DNA of 25,687 nucleotides from an uncultured bacterium (GCA_938036745.1 CALHWG010000060.1:1-25687); one strand, 5' to 3'. Shown: positions 6,484-14,236, counted from the first letter of the stretch. The notes: generated by a model not told the origin, from the sequence alone. A program made the numbers and translations.

Positions 6484-6512
6484 AAAATCGCTCATTTTTG
6501 GGCGATTTTAGT
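6484..6512 (+). terminator. Terminator of the murE-like gene
   Basis: An 11-base stem, 6484-6494 with 6499-6509, including one G-U, with a TTTT loop. It begins three bases after the stop codon. Confidence 0.85.
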
Positions 6513-6516
6513 TTTC

Positions 6517-6547
6517 GAAAAAAAATAAAAACCGTTCTTTTGAACGG
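6517..6547 (-). terminator. Terminator of the 6552-6875 gene
   Basis: CCGTTC (6532-6537) and GAACGG (6542-6547) form a perfect stem. On the minus strand it is followed by a long T-rich run. Confidence 0.85.
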
Positions 6548-6551
6548 CTTA

Positions 6552-6875
6552 TTAAACGGTTTGGCTTAGCTGATTCTTAGACAGCCTCTCCGAGGCTGAG
6601 TTTATCCGGATAAACCAGTTTCCTATTTCGCCTTTTTCGAGTGCAATCTTAGCTTCTTTGAGATTTTCTTCGTTAAGATCGAAGAAGAAATTCTTATTTC
6701 GAAGAAACCCAATCGGTTGAATGGTTTCAACCTCGAGTATCAGCTCCCCAAAATTAGAGCTATCACTAAGTAGATAAGATTTATCTGGCTCTGTTACTCT
6801 TTCAGTACAAAGAGTAACAGCTATCGAAAAAAATATATCAGTTTTACCGAACCTGTGCAAATGTACTTTTTTCAT
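6552..6875 (-). CDS. Hypothetical protein, 107 aa
   Basis: Not recognised. The ATG at 6875 is preferred over an in-frame GTG at 6884 because AAGGGGTG sits eight bases before the ATG and would overlap the GTG. The protein begins KKVHLHRFGKTDIFFSIAVTL, continues with beta-rich segments (ELILEVETIQPIGFLRN, FFFDLN), a helix EENLKEAKIALEKGE and the strand GNWFIRIN. It has no signal peptide or membrane segment. It is a single transcription unit with its own promoter and terminator, divergent from the large surface-protein gene. Confidence 0.7.
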   Translation of the reverse strand: MKKVHLHRFGKTDIFFSIAVTLCTERVTEPDKSYLLSDSSNFGELILEVETIQPIGFLRNKNFFFDLNEENLKEAKIALEKGEIGNWFIRINSASERLSKNQLSQTV

Positions 6876-6905
6876 TTCTTTCACCCCTTTTCAAAAAGTA
6901 TTTAA

Positions 6906-6934
6906 ATTTTAGCACACTATTGATTTTTTTGCAA
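6906..6934 (-). promoter_or_regulatory. Promoter of the 6552-6875 gene
   Basis: On the minus strand TTGCAA (6929-6934), 17 bases ending in TGTGC, TAAAAT (6906-6911). It is interleaved with the divergent promoter at 6920-6948, so RNA polymerase can probably occupy only one at a time. Confidence 0.8.
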
Positions 6935-6948
6935 GTATTTAGTAAAAT
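6920..6948 (+). promoter_or_regulatory. Promoter of the surface-protein gene
   Basis: TTGATT (6920-6925), 17 bases, TAAAAT (6943-6948). The leader to the ATG at 6983 is about 28 bases and contains AAGGAAAG. Confidence 0.7.
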
Positions 6949-6982
6949 AGAATAAGCATAAATATATTCAAGGAAAGATTAA

Positions 6983-9403
6983 ATGAAAGTAAAGAATAAT
7001 AGAATTTTATTGCCTGCAATGACGGTAGCGGTTCTAGCACTCGGTGGTGGGTACTATGGAACACAAATTGTCAGCAAACAAAATATTTTTTCGAAAGCAT
7101 CAGCTTATACTTCAGCGGTGAACCCCGTTGATCCAAGCAATGCTCCGGATAGTTATGAAATTAAATTTACAGATGTGAATTTTAAGCGTGCATTAAATTC
7201 GGTTTTAATGAAAAGTGATCCAAGCCGAACACTGGATAGTCCAATTACAGCTGGTGTAGCTAAAACAATGACAGAGTTTTGGCCAGAAGATGCGTATCGA
7301 AATTTCGAGAATGTGGAAGGCATTCAGTATTTCACGAATCTTGAGACACTTCATGTCGCCGGAATGAATAGCTTAAAGGATATTTCTGCAGCCGCCACAC
7401 TAACTAAAATTAAAACAGCCTACTTAAGTTCATCTAGTATTTCAGATATGTCAGCTGTAAAAAACTGGAAACAGGTTGGATTACTTTGGATTCATGATAG
7501 TCATGTTACAGATTTCTCATTCCTCAAAGATCTTCCACATGCTGGAGTTTGGGGAATTCGATCGAATGTAACAATTAAGGCTCAAAAAGGTCAGAGAATT
7601 TTTAAAAATCCTTTTATTAATGCTGATGGCACAATTATGCCAATAGAAAATAATCAAACTTTTGTAAATACAGACAAAAACGGAAATCCACAACAGGATG
7701 GTGGATATATTAAAGTTAACGCAGATAAATTTACAGGTACAGATACTTTTAGTGTTCCAAATAAAAAATACACTCTACCTAATGGAAATACCATGGATAA
7801 CCAAAGCGAGCTCTACAATACATCTGACGTAACAGTAGAGAATATAAACTTTGACCTAAACGAAAAACCAGAGATTAATTTCAATGTTCAAGGTAATAGT
7901 ATTCCATTGAAAGAAGGCTCACCATTAATTTGGGATAAGCCAAGACAAAATAATTCTACAATTAATGATGCTCTAATAGAATCTTTCAAGAAGAGTTATA
8001 ATCCGCAAGCTGGTGGAAATTTCTTTACAGCAAGTAGCCCAACATCAGATATTACTTCTTTCACAACTGATGCCGAAGAAGTATTCAGCAATAAAGAAAA
8101 CCAAATAAATGGTGACTATTTGATTACAGTTAAGGCTACAAATAAATACGGAAATACCACGACCGCTCAATTTAGGCTTTTGACTGCTTTCGCTTCTCGT
8201 GAGCCAGCTAAAAAAGCTCTTGAAAATTTCGAAAAACAGCCAGATTATATTAAAAATGTAATCCCTGCTAATTTATTAACTGAGGTTAAGCGTACTGCAA
8301 CACAACCTTTAGGAATAACCAACGATGATGTTAAAAATGCAGCAGATTCTTTAAATAATAAAATTGCCGAAATCGTATCTCTAGAAAATGAGCGCAAAAC
8401 TGATATTTCAAACGCGATTAACGAATTAAAGAAAGTGATTGAATATATCGCCGATTTTAAGGATGTCATAAATGAAAACGACAAGATTCTCGACCCTGTA
8501 GCAAAACAAGCAAATCTTAAAGAGCTAGAGAAAATTGCTGAACGATACAATAAAAATACCAAAAAGTTGGAGCAAACTTTAGACAAAATTGCTAATTTGA
8601 AAAATCTTAATAATTTTTCTAAGGAAACTTTAGCACAGTTGCAAGAAGTTGTAAATGCGGCGTCAAACTTAAATATTTCAAGCCAACTTAAAACTGCCGA
8701 AGCGATAAAAAATTCAACCGAAAACCTTGCCTCAGAGAGTGAAATCTTAGAAGCAATCAATGAACTTGAAAACGCTTTGAATGGTTTGCGAGCTGATAAA
8801 ACAGCCCTAAATTCACAAATTAAAGATTTAGAAGACTCACAAAAATGGCTGAAAGATGAAGTTAAAACTGAAGCCGATAAAGCTAAAGAAGTTCAAAAAG
8901 CAGATAATCCAACTTTCGAAGAAATTAAAAAAGTGGAAGAAGATTTGAAATCGGCTATTGAAAAAGCTAAAAAAGCAGAAAGCGAGCGCCAAAAAATATC
9001 TGAAGATAAACTAAAAGGAGTTGAAAAAATCGTTGAAGATAATAAAACGAAGAAAAATGAGCTTCCGGCTGTTGATATCGAAAATATTGAGAATTTAATT
9101 TCGAAAGTTAAAGATGATAAAAAACGCCAAGAATTAAGCGAAAAATTGCAAGAAATTAAAAATTCTATCAAGCAAAAAGAATCTCAAATTGAAACAGGCA
9201 AACTTGCAGAAGCTATCAAAAAACGCAATGAGGAAATTGCAAAGCAACGTTTAAATTATCCAGAAACTGGATATTTACGCGAAAAACAAAACCAACAAGA
9301 TATCACTACTATATTAGTTTTGATTGGTTTAGTCGCTGCAATTTTCACACCAATAATTATATTCTTCGCTAAAAAATTAAAGAAAAATTCGAAAAAAATC
9401 TAA
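6983..9403 (+). CDS. Large cell-surface protein: internalin-like LRR, Ig-like region, coiled coils, YPETG tail anchor
   Basis: 806 residues, probably displayed on the cell surface. It opens with a signal-anchor-like helix (about 8-30). Residues 55-190 resemble the cap and short leucine-rich repeats of internalin-type proteins (FTDVNFKRALNSVL, then ENVEGIQYFTNLETLHVAG, LKDISAA, ISDMSAV). A beta-rich region to about 405 contains GDYLITVKATNKYGNTTTAQF, typical of bacterial Ig-like folds. From about 410 to 765 it is highly charged helix and coiled coil with spacing like FIVAR/GA stalk domains. The C-terminus has NYPETGY, a linker, a helix (about 775-797) and lysines, the order of a sortase-type sorting signal. 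Start chosen by AAGGAAAG. Adhesion to a host cell is a reasonable guess only. Confidence 0.85.
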   Translation: MKVKNNRILLPAMTVAVLALGGGYYGTQIVSKQNIFSKASAYTSAVNPVDPSNAPDSYEIKFTDVNFKRALNSVLMKSDPSRTLDSPITAGVAKTMTEFWPEDAYRNFENVEGIQYFTNLETLHVAGMNSLKDISAAATLTKIKTAYLSSSSISDMSAVKNWKQVGLLWIHDSHVTDFSFLKDLPHAGVWGIRSNVTIKAQKGQRIFKNPFINADGTIMPIENNQTFVNTDKNGNPQQDGGYIKVNADKFTGTDTFSVPNKKYTLPNGNTMDNQSELYNTSDVTVENINFDLNEKPEINFNVQGNSIPLKEGSPLIWDKPRQNNSTINDALIESFKKSYNPQAGGNFFTASSPTSDITSFTTDAEEVFSNKENQINGDYLITVKATNKYGNTTTAQFRLLTAFASREPAKKALENFEKQPDYIKNVIPANLLTEVKRTATQPLGITNDDVKNAADSLNNKIAEIVSLENERKTDISNAINELKKVIEYIADFKDVINENDKILDPVAKQANLKELEKIAERYNKNTKKLEQTLDKIANLKNLNNFSKETLAQLQEVVNAASNLNISSQLKTAEAIKNSTENLASESEILEAINELENALNGLRADKTALNSQIKDLEDSQKWLKDEVKTEADKAKEVQKADNPTFEEIKKVEEDLKSAIEKAKKAESERQKISEDKLKGVEKIVEDNKTKKNELPAVDIENIENLISKVKDDKKRQELSEKLQEIKNSIKQKESQIETGKLAEAIKKRNEEIAKQRLNYPETGYLREKQNQQDITTILVLIGLVAAIFTPIIIFFAKKLKKNSKKI

Positions 9404-9416
9404 TTTCGAAAAATAA

Positions 9417-9446
9417 AAATAGGCTCTGAACTTAGGGCCTATTTTT
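9417..9446 (+). terminator. Terminator of the surface-protein gene
   Basis: An 11-base stem, 9417-9427 with 9434-9444 (one G-U), six-base loop, then T residues. The A-rich left flank would also let it act on the minus strand. Confidence 0.85.
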
Positions 9447-9496
9447 ATTGAGTTCTAAATAATTTTACAAAATCCTAAGTGCAATTTAATATTTTA

Positions 9497-9536
9497 AAAA
9501 ATAAAACTGCGAGAGTTTAAAATCTATCGCAGTTTT
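9497..9536 (-). terminator. Terminator of the 9543-10004 gene
   Basis: A ten-base perfect stem, 9503-9512 with 9527-9536, with a T-rich run on the minus strand. It lies directly after the stop codon. Confidence 0.8.
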
Positions 9537-9542
9537 TTATAA

Positions 9543-10004
9543 TTATTTCGATTTAAAGTAATCAATCTCTTTAATCACATCTAGAAGTGCATTTGCACGC
9601 TTCGTCTCGTCTTCAATCATTCGAGCAGCATTATAAGCTGGTTCAATTAAAGTATTATCATCACTTGAACGGAGAAGCAAAAGATAAATATCAAATTTTT
9701 CTTCATTCGAAACTGTTAATTTATCAACTAATGGTCGCAAATCTTCAAGAGCATGACCTTTAATTGTATCTAAATCTAAACCACCAAAACTTGGCATTAC
9801 AGTTGGCTGAGCTTGTTCAATAACCGGCTGAACTTCTTCAGCAACTGGAACCTCAACTTGGTTTAAATCTTCATATTGGAGTTCATCAGTGCTTTGATTG
9901 TCATCAGAATCATCTGAAGAACCGCTAACACCAGAAAGAATCTTAGCGAGCTCTGGATCGTCGCTAACTGGCATTTTACTTGTTTGATTCATATCAATTT
10001 CCAT
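9543..10004 (-). CDS. Acidic hypothetical protein, 153 aa
   Basis: Not recognised. The first 80 residues are disordered-looking and very acidic (SGSSDDSDDNQSTDELQYEDLNQ) with a proline/valine/glutamine stretch. The last 70 form a compact helical region (DLDTIKGHALEDLRPLVDKL, EEKFDIYLLLLRSSDD, ANALLDVIKEIDYF) that could be a small folded domain. There is no signal peptide or membrane helix, so it is presumably cytoplasmic. AAGGTGGG precedes the ATG at 10004; an in-frame ATG at 9992 is an alternative. It is transcribed divergently from the PGI/PMI gene through overlapping promoters. The layout suggests a lineage-specific conserved protein, but that is inference. Confidence 0.75.
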   Translation of the reverse strand: MEIDMNQTSKMPVSDDPELAKILSGVSGSSDDSDDNQSTDELQYEDLNQVEVPVAEEVQPVIEQAQPTVMPSFGGLDLDTIKGHALEDLRPLVDKLTVSNEEKFDIYLLLLRSSDDNTLIEPAYNAARMIEDETKRANALLDVIKEIDYFKSK

Positions 10005-10023
10005 AACCCACCTTTATAATTAA

Positions 10024-10052
10024 TTGACTTTACTTTTTATTAATTATATTGT
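10024..10052 (+). promoter_or_regulatory. Possible promoter of the PGI/PMI gene
   Basis: TTGACT (10024-10029), 17 bases, TATTGT (10047-10052). The -10 match is modest. It overlaps the -10 box of the divergent promoter. Confidence 0.5.
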
Positions 10053-10076
10053 ATCATAGAATTAAAGCATAATCAA
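10048..10076 (-). promoter_or_regulatory. Promoter of the 9543-10004 gene
   Basis: On the minus strand TTGATT (10071-10076), 17 bases, TACAAT (10048-10053). Confidence 0.65.
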
Positions 10077-10101
10077 GATTATTTTTTCGAAAGGGTGGAA
10101 A

Positions 10102-11145
10102 ATGTTAGATAATTTTAATTTATTAGTTCAGCGCGACCCGCAAAATGCGCTTTTAGTTGCTAGCGAACAGTGGAAACAGGCACTTTTTCAAGCTGAAGTT
10201 ATTTCACCAGAAAATGATGGCCGTGAAATCAAAAATATTGTTATTACAGGAATGGGTGGCTCAGCTTTAGCTGGTTTAATTGTAAAAAAATGGCTCGAAA
10301 ATGAAATAACTTTACCAATCGAAATTATTCGAAATTATAATTTACCAAAAAGTGTTTCGAAAAATACTTTAGTAATCGCAAGCTCGTATTCTGGAAATAC
10401 AGAAGAGTCAATTTCAGCATTAAGTCAAGCAATTGAAATTGGTGCACAAGTTGCCACAGTTTCTTCGCACGGAAAAATGGAAGAAATTGCTCGAAAAAAT
10501 GAAATTGCTCATGTTAAATTGCCGACAGGCCTTCAACCTCGAATGGCGGTAATTTATAATTTTAGAGCTTTAACTAAAATTTTGGTGAATTTTGGAATTA
10601 TTTCGAACGAAAAACACGAAGAAATTGAGCATTATGCCGATTTTTTGCGAAAAGAAAGCGAATCTTGGGTGGCAAGTGTTTCGAATGAGCGGAATTATGC
10701 CAAGCAGTTAGCGCTTTATTCGGCAGGGCGAAGTGCAGTTTTTTTGAGTTCGAGTGAATTTTCACCGCTAGCTTATAAATGGAAAATTTCTTGGAATGAA
10801 AATGCTAAGAATATTAGCTTCTTTAATGAATATCCAGAATTTAATCATAATGAATTTATCGGTTGGAGCTCGCACCCAGTTGAAAAACTTTTCGCAATTT
10901 TTAATTTACGAAGCAATTTAGACCATCCACGCGTGCAAAAACGATTCGAGATATCAGATAGGCTTTTAAGCGGAAAACGCCCAGCAGCACGAAATATTGA
11001 GCTAAAAGGTTCAACTTATCTTGAACAAGTTCTTTGGGGATCGATTTTAGCAGATTTTGTCAGCATTTATCTTGCCATCTTAAACAACGTAGATCCAACA
11101 TCTGTAGAATTAATTGAAAAGCTTAAAGTTGAATTAGTAAAATAA
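10102..11145 (+). CDS. Bifunctional phosphoglucose/phosphomannose isomerase (SIS family)
   Basis: 347 residues of the archaeal-type PGI/PMI family, which interconverts glucose 6-phosphate or mannose 6-phosphate with fructose 6-phosphate. Seen: first SIS-domain loop GMGGSALAG (50-58), second loop SYSGNTEES (95-103), LPTGLQPRMAVIYNF, and the C-terminal family block SWNENAKNISFFNEYPEFNHNE with its conserved Glu and His. The length agrees with the family. GGGTGG precedes the ATG. With zwf 6 kb away it would connect fructose 6-phosphate to the pentose phosphate branch. Which hexose is preferred in the cell cannot be read from the sequence. Confidence 0.93.
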   Translation: MLDNFNLLVQRDPQNALLVASEQWKQALFQAEVISPENDGREIKNIVITGMGGSALAGLIVKKWLENEITLPIEIIRNYNLPKSVSKNTLVIASSYSGNTEESISALSQAIEIGAQVATVSSHGKMEEIARKNEIAHVKLPTGLQPRMAVIYNFRALTKILVNFGIISNEKHEEIEHYADFLRKESESWVASVSNERNYAKQLALYSAGRSAVFLSSSEFSPLAYKWKISWNENAKNISFFNEYPEFNHNEFIGWSSHPVEKLFAIFNLRSNLDHPRVQKRFEISDRLLSGKRPAARNIELKGSTYLEQVLWGSILADFVSIYLAILNNVDPTSVELIEKLKVELVK

Positions 11146-11152
11146 TAATTTT

Positions 11153-11189
11153 AAAACTGCTATTAAATTTTGAAAATAGCAGTTTTTAT
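11153..11189 (+). terminator. Terminator of the PGI/PMI gene
   Basis: A 12-base stem, 11153-11164 with 11175-11186, then T residues. Confidence 0.85.
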
Positions 11190-11199
11190 TTTTCGAAAA

Positions 11200-11222
11200 T
11201 AAAAAAGCCAGCTTTTGCTGAC
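11200..11222 (-). terminator. Terminator of the 11232-11630 gene
   Basis: GCCAGC (11207-11212) with GCTGAC (11217-11222), TTTT loop, and a T run on the minus strand. Confidence 0.8.
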
Positions 11223-11231
11223 TTAGAGAGG

Positions 11232-11630
11232 TTATTCTTCCGAATCCATCAAAATTATAGTTTTATATATTTTAGCAAACCTATACAAAACATAACTGGA
11301 CTGCACAATAGCAGCTACAGGGATTAGTAGATTCAATCCGAAGAGTATATCTAGAATAAAAACAAATAAAACAATATATGGCCAAGATACTGAACCTTCT
11401 GGAAATTCACCTGGGTTAACAACGCTATTCTTAAAAATCTTCTTTAATAACCCTACCGTAAATCTCGGGGTAAAAAGGAATGAACCTGTCAATACACTAT
11501 ATTCAAAAAGTGAAATTCGTGCTATAAAATAGCTAAATTCTGAACTTTCTGATTTGAGAATTAACAGTAATATCGCAGCAATTAGCGAAAACACATAAAC
11601 AAAAACAAATTGAAAAAACATCTTTTTCAT
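11232..11630 (-). CDS. Small membrane protein, 132 aa, unknown
   Basis: Four hydrophobic segments are visible: about 6-24, a weaker one at 38-55, and 84-104 with 105-120. Loops are positively charged (PRFTVGLLKKIFKN, RFAKIYK). There is no catalytic motif and I do not recognise a family. The ATG at 11630 is accepted although the nearest Shine-Dalgarno-like GAGG lies about 14 bases upstream. It is a monocistronic unit with a consensus promoter and its own terminator, and no TTCGAA occurs in the gene, a pattern shared with the other accessory-looking genes here. Confidence 0.7.
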   Translation of the reverse strand: MKKMFFQFVFVYVFSLIAAILLLILKSESSEFSYFIARISLFEYSVLTGSFLFTPRFTVGLLKKIFKNSVVNPGEFPEGSVSWPYIVLFVFILDILFGLNLLIPVAAIVQSSYVLYRFAKIYKTIILMDSEE

Positions 11631-11682
11631 ATATTGACATTGACCTCATTTCTAAAAGAACTATTTATAAAAATATCTTTCA

Positions 11683-11711
11683 ATTTTAACAGATACTAAA
11701 GCTAAAGTCAA
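11683..11711 (-). promoter_or_regulatory. Promoter of the 11232-11630 gene
   Basis: On the minus strand TTGACT (11706-11711), 17 bases, TAAAAT (11683-11688). Confidence 0.8.
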
Positions 11712-11718
11712 TAGATAC

Positions 11719-11742
11719 GAAAAAAGCCCGCAAACGCGAGCT
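11719..11742 (-). terminator. Terminator of the tRNA-Ser(CGA) transcript
   Basis: AGCCCGC (11725-11731) with GCGAGCT (11736-11742), one G-U on the RNA, then a T run on the minus strand. It separates the tRNA from the next promoter. Confidence 0.85.
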
Positions 11743-11749
11743 ACTTTCG

Positions 11750-11839
11750 TGGCGGAGAAGGGGGGATTCGAACCCCCGATACGGTTGCCCGCATACACGA
11801 TTTCGAGTCGTGCGCCTTCAACCACTCGGCCACCTCTCC
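11750..11839 (-). tRNA. tRNA-Ser (anticodon CGA)
   Basis: A 90-base class II tRNA with encoded GCCA. The anticodon stem CACGA/TCGTG encloses CTCGAAA, giving anticodon CGA. The long variable arm and T loop GGTTCGAATCC are present. Confidence 0.95.
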
Positions 11840-11848
11840 AATATTTAC

Positions 11849-11857
11849 ATTTTATCA
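11849..11857 (-). promoter_or_regulatory. Extended -10 promoter of tRNA-Ser(CGA)
   Basis: TGATAAAAT on the minus strand about ten bases before the tRNA; the -35 match is weak. Confidence 0.5.
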
Positions 11858-11880
11858 TATATCAGAGATTAAATAAAGAT

Positions 11881-13338
11881 TTATTTTGCTGAATAATATA
11901 TATGCCCAGGCTGAAGATTGCCAAGCAACTTATCAACAGTTACAAATTGATAACCTTGAGAACTTAAATTCTGCAGAATGCACGGAACCGCTTCAACTGA
12001 TGTTCGGTGAATATCATGCATTAAAATTATTGCACCAGGGCGTGCATTCGAGATTGCTCTATTACAAACAATATTCGAATTTCTATCTGCCCAGTCGCGA
12101 GTGTCAACAGACCATAAAATTGAACTCATTCCAAGATTAGAAACAACTCTTTGCACGGCCGCATTAGTTGCACCATATGGAGGTCTAAGTGTAGTAGGTT
12201 TTACACCTGTAATACTTTGCAAAATATTATTAGTTGAGGCTATTTCATTTTGAACTTGTGCAGGAGATAGGCTTGGCAAGGAAGAATGAGACCAAGTATG
12301 ATTACCGATTTGATGTCCATTATCAAAAACTCGCTTTACAATAGAAGGGTATCTCTGAGCACTTGGACCAATCATAAAGAAAGTTGCCTTCGCTTTATAA
12401 CTTTGAAGATAAGAAAGGAGTTTATCGGTATATATGCCTGGTCCATCATCAAAGGTTAAAGCAATACATTTTGAACAATCTTTATCAAGAAGAGGAGATT
12501 GAGAAGTTAATGGTGCTGTCTTTTGAGCTTGTTTCGAATTTTGTATATCAGGAACTTCGAATATTTTTCTTGAAAAATCATTTTGCAAGAAATTAGAAAT
12601 TTCTGAAATTTTGATTTGAAATTGAACCGAAGAAAAATTAGAAGGAATAATTTGACCTTTAGAGAAAGGGAAGTCGATCGTTTGTTTATCTAATATTATT
12701 ATATTTTCGAAACTTTCAAAGTCTAAATCATTTAAAATTTCGTTCGAGAATTCTTTTTTACTATTTTTTAAATAATCTCGAATTTTATTTTTAATAATTT
12801 CTAAAATATTAGATTTATCTTTTTCTTTATTGTTTAAAAAGTCACTAAATTTTATAATTTCTCCATTTTTGGCATTAAACGTCCAAAATAAATTTTGATC
12901 ATTCGAATTCGCTCCATGAGTATCTTGTTTGATTGAAATTAAAATCGAAATAGCATCATCGTTATTATAATAAACTTGATAGCTAATTCTTTCAGTTGAA
13001 ATATTTTCGAAAGTTGATTTTTTCGCATCATCTTTAAAAATATCATCAATTTCTTGAATTTTATTATTTATAAATTCATTGATTTTGTTATTCTTCGTAA
13101 CAGGGATTTCTAATATAGCATCTTCTTTTGAATTTTTTCTTTCAATAAATTTTGAACTGATTCCATTATATTTTGAATCTTTAAAATAATACTTTGTAAT
13201 ATCTTGATTATGTTTTTCTTCTACATTATGGTTAATTTTATTAAGAAATATAATTCCACCCAGTAAAAGTAATAAAATGATAGTTAAAATATATATAATC
13301 TTGTTATTTTTTATTCTTTTTGGTATTTTTTTAATCAT
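11881..13338 (-). CDS. Membrane-anchored polysaccharide deacetylase, PdaC-like
   Basis: 485 residues. A single N-terminal transmembrane helix (12-33) would anchor it outside the membrane. Residues 45-250 look like the DUF4163/DUF3298 pair that precedes the catalytic domain in Bacillus PdaC (HGANSNDQNLFWTFNAKNGE at 141-160). After a linker comes a complete NodB domain: TFDDGP (295-300, catalytic base and metal Asp), NHTWSH (346-351, metal histidines 347 and 351), RPPYG (385-389), DTRDW (412-416) and LMHDIH (439-444). Such enzymes remove acetyl groups from peptidoglycan or chitin-like sugars, often to resist lysozyme. The transcript is likely leaderless. The substrate is inferred, not shown. 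Confidence 0.93.
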   Translation of the reverse strand: MIKKIPKRIKNNKIIYILTIILLLLLGGIIFLNKINHNVEEKHNQDITKYYFKDSKYNGISSKFIERKNSKEDAILEIPVTKNNKINEFINNKIQEIDDIFKDDAKKSTFENISTERISYQVYYNNDDAISILISIKQDTHGANSNDQNLFWTFNAKNGEIIKFSDFLNNKEKDKSNILEIIKNKIRDYLKNSKKEFSNEILNDLDFESFENIIILDKQTIDFPFSKGQIIPSNFSSVQFQIKISEISNFLQNDFSRKIFEVPDIQNSKQAQKTAPLTSQSPLLDKDCSKCIALTFDDGPGIYTDKLLSYLQSYKAKATFFMIGPSAQRYPSIVKRVFDNGHQIGNHTWSHSSLPSLSPAQVQNEIASTNNILQSITGVKPTTLRPPYGATNAAVQRVVSNLGMSSILWSVDTRDWADRNSNIVCNRAISNARPGAIILMHDIHRTSVEAVPCILQNLSSQGYQFVTVDKLLGNLQPGHIYYSAK

Positions 13339-13344
13339 AAAACG

Positions 13345-13353
13345 ATTATATCA
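13345..13353 (-). promoter_or_regulatory. Extended -10 promoter of the deacetylase gene (leaderless)
   Basis: TGATATAAT on the minus strand; the box ends six bases before the ATG at 13338. Confidence 0.65.
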
Positions 13354-13362
13354 CCAAAATAG

Positions 13363-13386
13363 AAAAAACACCAGATTATTCTGATG
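13363..13386 (-). terminator. Terminator of the tRNA-Arg transcript
   Basis: On the minus strand a seven-base stem with one G-U (13380-13386 with 13369-13375), TTAT-sized loop, and T run 13363-13368. It abuts the deacetylase promoter. Confidence 0.75.
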
Positions 13387-13395
13387 CTTTTTCTA

Positions 13396-13472
13396 TGGTA
13401 CACCTGGCAAGATTCGAACTTACGACCTTTGGCTCCGCAAGCCAACGCTCTATCCAGCTGAGCTACAGGTGC
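13396..13472 (-). tRNA. tRNA-Arg (anticodon GCG)
   Basis: A 77-base tRNA with encoded CCA. The acceptor stem is GCACCTG with CAGGTGT, D arm GCTC/GAGC, anticodon stem TTGGC/GCCAA around loop TTGCGGA, T loop TTCGAAT. The anticodon is GCG, reading CGC and CGU, where most bacteria have ACG with inosine. Confidence 0.92.
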
Positions 13473-13530
13473 ATATGCTACTTTTCAGTAGCTAACTTTT
13501 GAAGTTCTTCCGCGCTAAGCAGACATTTAA

Positions 13531-13559
13531 ATTTTAGCACATTTTCTAAAATATTGCAA
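13531..13559 (-). promoter_or_regulatory. Promoter of tRNA-Arg
   Basis: On the minus strand TTGCAA (13554-13559), 17 bases ending in TGTGC, TAAAAT (13531-13536). The tRNA transcript has a 5' leader of about 50 bases. Confidence 0.8.
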
Positions 13560-13561
13560 GA

Positions 13562-14236
13562 TTAAAGATTTATTTTTCGAATAATTTTATCAATTAAATC
13601 AAGTTTAACTTCTTCCATTGGTAGGCGAGCGCCAATAATATCTGTGATTTTCTCACCATTTTCCTTTGGAAAGTAAATAATTGTGCTGGGCGAAAAGCGT
13701 TTTTTAGGCAAAAGAATAATAGCATAAGTATTTGTTTCTTTTCGAATACCAAAAGCTCGAAATTCACCATAGGAATGAAAAGTTTCACCCATATAAACTC
13801 CGTGCGTCGAAAGACTATAAGATATAATTTGAGTGTGGTTTGATTTTCGAAGAGTTAAAATTCCAATAGCTGATACTATAATTAAAGCAAGAAAAGTCCA
13901 AGATTGATTCAAGATTGCAAAAAGACAAAATGCTAAAATAATAATTGAAAATATAATATACCAAGATTTATTTTTATCACCAATGATTAAGTCTTGTGCT
14001 TGCCAATTAACAATTTCTCGTTCTTCAATATTTTCAGTGGGAGATTGATTATTTTCAACTTCACGAACTTGCGTATATTCTTCTGGATTAAAGGGTTTAA
14101 CTTCTTCAAAAACCGGCTCGGTAAATTCTTTAGGGTTTTCAGCCATAAAACTACCCACCTCAGGTGTTCGAAATTGTGATTCAGGCAAACCCGTTACACG
14201 AGGAACGCCATTTCGGTTTTCATTGTCGAAATTCAT
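13562..14236 (-). CDS. Membrane protein with long acidic N-terminal tail, unknown
   Basis: 224 residues. The first 85 are hydrophilic, acidic and proline-rich (FEEVKPFNPEEYTQ) and probably cytoplasmic and disordered. Two adjacent transmembrane helices follow (about 92-109 and 111-128) with a very short turn, then a beta-rich C-terminal domain of about 95 residues (HTQIISYSLSTHGVYMGE, FRAFGIRKETNTYAIILLPKKRF, ENGEKITDIIGARLPMEEV). The two-helix hairpin followed by a soluble beta domain resembles the bacterial PH-like membrane proteins in outline, but I cannot confirm that. The transcript is nearly leaderless, with TATAAT nine bases before the ATG. Confidence 0.8.
   Translation of the reverse strand: MNFDNENRNGVPRVTGLPESQFRTPEVGSFMAENPKEFTEPVFEEVKPFNPEEYTQVREVENNQSPTENIEEREIVNWQAQDLIIGDKNKSWYIIFSIIILAFCLFAILNQSWTFLALIIVSAIGILTLRKSNHTQIISYSLSTHGVYMGETFHSYGEFRAFGIRKETNTYAIILLPKKRFSPSTIIYFPKENGEKITDIIGARLPMEEVKLDLIDKIIRKINL

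Noticed and set aside
8245..8760. Long minus-strand frame opposite the coiled-coil part of the surface protein
   Set aside because: Complement of Lys/Glu/Asn-rich codons gives a Phe/Ser/Leu-rich frame without initiation signals; a coding shadow.
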